In this document: positions 14,439 to 15,858 of the stretch, one piece after another
Layout of the letters: each line of letters starts with the position of its first letter
How positions within the stretch are numbered: position 1 is the first letter of the stretch
Assembly: GCA_021736505.1 (NCBI GenBank)
Contig: JAIPFU010000024.1
Location: 1-15,858, forward strand
DNA from: Spirochaetia bacterium
GTDB taxonomy: Bacteria; Spirochaetota; Spirochaetia; PWKH01
Direction of reading: 5' to 3'
DNA length: 15,858 nucleotides
The notes under the pieces: generated by a model
What the model was told of the DNA's origin: nothing
The model's input: only the letters and a program-made list of their open reading frames with translations
The model's database searches: none
Program-made: the position numbers and the translations under genes

Positions 14439-15858
14439 ATGAGTGAATTTTTACAGAACGGGGACAAGGACAACTCGGCTTTTCAAGATACGCAGGCCTT
14501 TCAGGATACGCAGAAAGAAGAGCAGCTGAAACATATCATCAAGAAGCTGCATGCAGGATCAACGGTACATGATCTGAAACAGGAATTCGGCGATCTGCTG
14601 AAGGATTTGTCGGCAGAGGAGATTGCTTCCATGGAGCAGTCACTGGTAAACGAGGGCTTTCCAGTCTCCTCAATCCAGGATTTGTGCGAGGTCCATGTCG
14701 AGGTTTTCGAAGAGTCCCTGATGAACAACAAGGATGAGGCGCAGCTGGACGGGCACCCGGTCTATACGTATCGGCAGGAGATTCTGGAGGCTGAAAACAG
14801 GCTAGCCGATATGGATGAGGTCATCACAGGGCTGAAGAAATCCGACAAGAAATCCGGTAAGGAAACTGCCAAGAAGTCGGAAAAAAAGTCCGACAAAAAG
14901 TTCGGCAGGAAGTCTGAAAAGCAATCCAGCCGGAAGTCCGATGCTGCGAGCGGGAATACGATCACTGAGGGTAGCGGCAGTCAGGGCGAGCTCTACGATA
15001 TCCTCAGGGAAAAGCTGCAGGATCTGATGATTTTTGAAAAACACTTCCAGCGCAAGGAGAATCAGCTCTTTCCGAAACTGGAAAACACCGGTTTTACCGG
15101 TCCCACCACGGTTATGTGGGGCAAACACGATGAGATCAGGGATGCCTGGAAGGCTTTGAGAAATGCGTTAAGCGCTCCTGAGCCGCAGTCACCAAAGGAG
15201 CTGAAAAAGCTCTACAAGACCCTGAAGGGAAAACTGGAGAAGATTTTTTTCATGGAGCGCAAGATTCTCTATCCCACTTCGCTGAAAAAACTCACCCCCC
15301 TGGATTGGGCGGCGATTCGGGCGGAGGAGCCTGAGATCGGATACAGCTGGGTGGCCCCAGGAAGCATCTGGGACCCTTCTATAGCCATAAAGCGCTATGC
15401 CAAAGAACATGGTGATGATGCGGGAGCGGCGGGAGCTCAGGGAGGCCTGGGAGCTCAGGCATCTTCCGGCCTTCCGAATATTGCTGATTATATGCGGCCG
15501 TCTGCGGATGCTTCTGATGCTTCTGGTGCTTCTGGTGCTGCTGATGATGCTGCTGCTTCGTCTGCCGGTGCTTCTGCGAGTGCTGCGGGATCATCGGGTG
15601 CATCAGGAAGCTCAGCTGCGCCCCATAAAAAAGGAGGACTTATGGATAACAAACCGATTCTGATTCCCTTGAATGAAGGATTTCTCACCCAGGAGCAGTT
15701 GGATCTGCTGCTGCGCAATCTGCCCTTTGATGTGACCTATGTGGATGAGAACGACAAAGTGCGCTACTATTCCGCCACGGATGACCGCGTTTTTCCCCGA
15801 ACCCCATCAATTATCGGCAGGGATGTAGAAAAATGTCATCCGCCGAAGAGCGTTCATG
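14439..15858 (+). CDS. DUF438 - hemerythrin-like - PAS protein, runs off the window
   Basis: 473 residues visible, no stop before the edge; GGAGG lies 6 nt before the ATG. Residues about 26-95 are the DUF438 domain (EEQLKHIIKKLHAG, then CEVHVEVFEESL). Residues 133-170 are a Lys/Ser-rich linker. Residues 184-325 are the hemerythrin-like helical bundle with candidate iron ligands His202, Glu207, His230 (KHDEIRDAW) and Glu273 (FMERKILYP). Residues 324-400 are an Ala/Ser/Gly/Asp linker, unusually long. From residue 402 the PAS_10-type domain begins: NEGFLTQEQLDLLLRNLPFDVTYVDENDKVRYYS, then RVFPRTPSIIGR and CHPPKSVH. Such proteins are thought to sense oxygen, nitric oxide or redox. Inside the frame, GGAGGACTT precedes Met402 as a near-perfect ribosome binding site, so a separate PAS product may also be made. 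Confidence 0.9.
   Translation, partial: MSEFLQNGDKDNSAFQDTQAFQDTQKEEQLKHIIKKLHAGSTVHDLKQEFGDLLKDLSAEEIASMEQSLVNEGFPVSSIQDLCEVHVEVFEESLMNNKDEAQLDGHPVYTYRQEILEAENRLADMDEVITGLKKSDKKSGKETAKKSEKKSDKKFGRKSEKQSSRKSDAASGNTITEGSGSQGELYDILREKLQDLMIFEKHFQRKENQLFPKLENTGFTGPTTVMWGKHDEIRDAWKALRNALSAPEPQSPKELKKLYKTLKGKLEKIFFMERKILYPTSLKKLTPLDWAAIRAEEPEIGYSWVAPGSIWDPSIAIKRYAKEHGDDAGAAGAQGGLGAQASSGLPNIADYMRPSADASDASGASGAADDAAASSAGASASAAGSSGASGSSAAPHKKGGLMDNKPILIPLNEGFLTQEQLDLLLRNLPFDVTYVDENDKVRYYSATDDRVFPRTPSIIGRDVEKCHPPKSVH
15631..15644 (+). promoter_or_regulatory. Internal ribosome binding site and start in the DUF438 gene
   Basis: AAAAAAGGAGGACTT ends directly before the in-frame ATG at 15642. It lies at the junction of the low-complexity linker and the PAS domain, where an extra start would release the PAS part as its own protein. 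Confidence 0.45.

Noticed and set aside
15488..15718. 76-codon Ala-rich minus-strand ORF
   Set aside because: Antisense of the low-complexity linker of the DUF438 gene.
1..15858. tRNA or rRNA genes
   Set aside because: No cloverleaf, T-loop GGTTCRANTCC or rRNA stretch was noticed on either strand.

Overview
The window looks like a patchwork segment of a free-living or host-associated anaerobic bacterium, most likely a spirochaete (moderate confidence). The reasons are two adjacent lipoproteins with relaxed lipoboxes, a fibronectin-type-III exported lipoprotein, two large SEC-C zinc-motif proteins and a DUF438/hemerythrin/PAS protein. Base composition splits the window. Positions 1 to about 9330 are AT-rich and full of mobile-DNA traces. 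About 9331 to 15858 is clearly richer in GC and reads as resident chromosome.

Left part (1-2035, minus strand). Positions 1-138 are the terminus of an insertion sequence, probably IS21-type, with degenerate 24-bp repeats. It has cut off the 3' end of a 489-aa lipoprotein gene (134-1603) inside its FN3 domain and supplies the stop codon. A second small lipoprotein gene (1584-1940) lies upstream in the same operon, with a good promoter at 2007-2035.

Middle part (about 2040-9330, AT-rich, mobile). It holds a decayed transposase start; two direct copies of a roughly 190-bp structured element (2473-2660 and 6035-6217); a ParB-like gene that overlaps a 57-aa ORF; a frameshifted acidic ORF; and a Mrr-type restriction endonuclease with a PUA/EVE-like N-terminus, on the minus strand. 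The plus strand then carries a run of four genes: a short (223-aa) tyrosine recombinase, a ribbon-helix-helix protein, a complete yjbQ, and a large serine recombinase.

The most striking signal is at the right edge of this region. The resident yjbQ gene, on the minus strand from 9456, is intact for 42 codons and is then cut at 9330/9331 by the end of the element that carries the serine recombinase. The element itself carries a full-length yjbQ 15 bp upstream of the recombinase. This looks like an integrative element that targets yjbQ and brings a replacement copy. The last codons and the stop codon of the recombinase come from the disrupted host gene.

Right part (9331-15858, plus strand). After the yjbQ stub and two kinds of short tandem repeat come two paralogous SEC-C genes (9851-11680 and 11896-13263) whose first 41 nt are identical. 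Next is a metallo-beta-lactamase-fold gene with an in-frame amber codon at position 12 (13389-14315). Last is a DUF438-hemerythrin-PAS gene that runs off the window (14439-15858). A perfect 12-bp tandem duplication, a 16-bp palindrome and an 8-bp inverted repeat mark likely control sites in the gaps.
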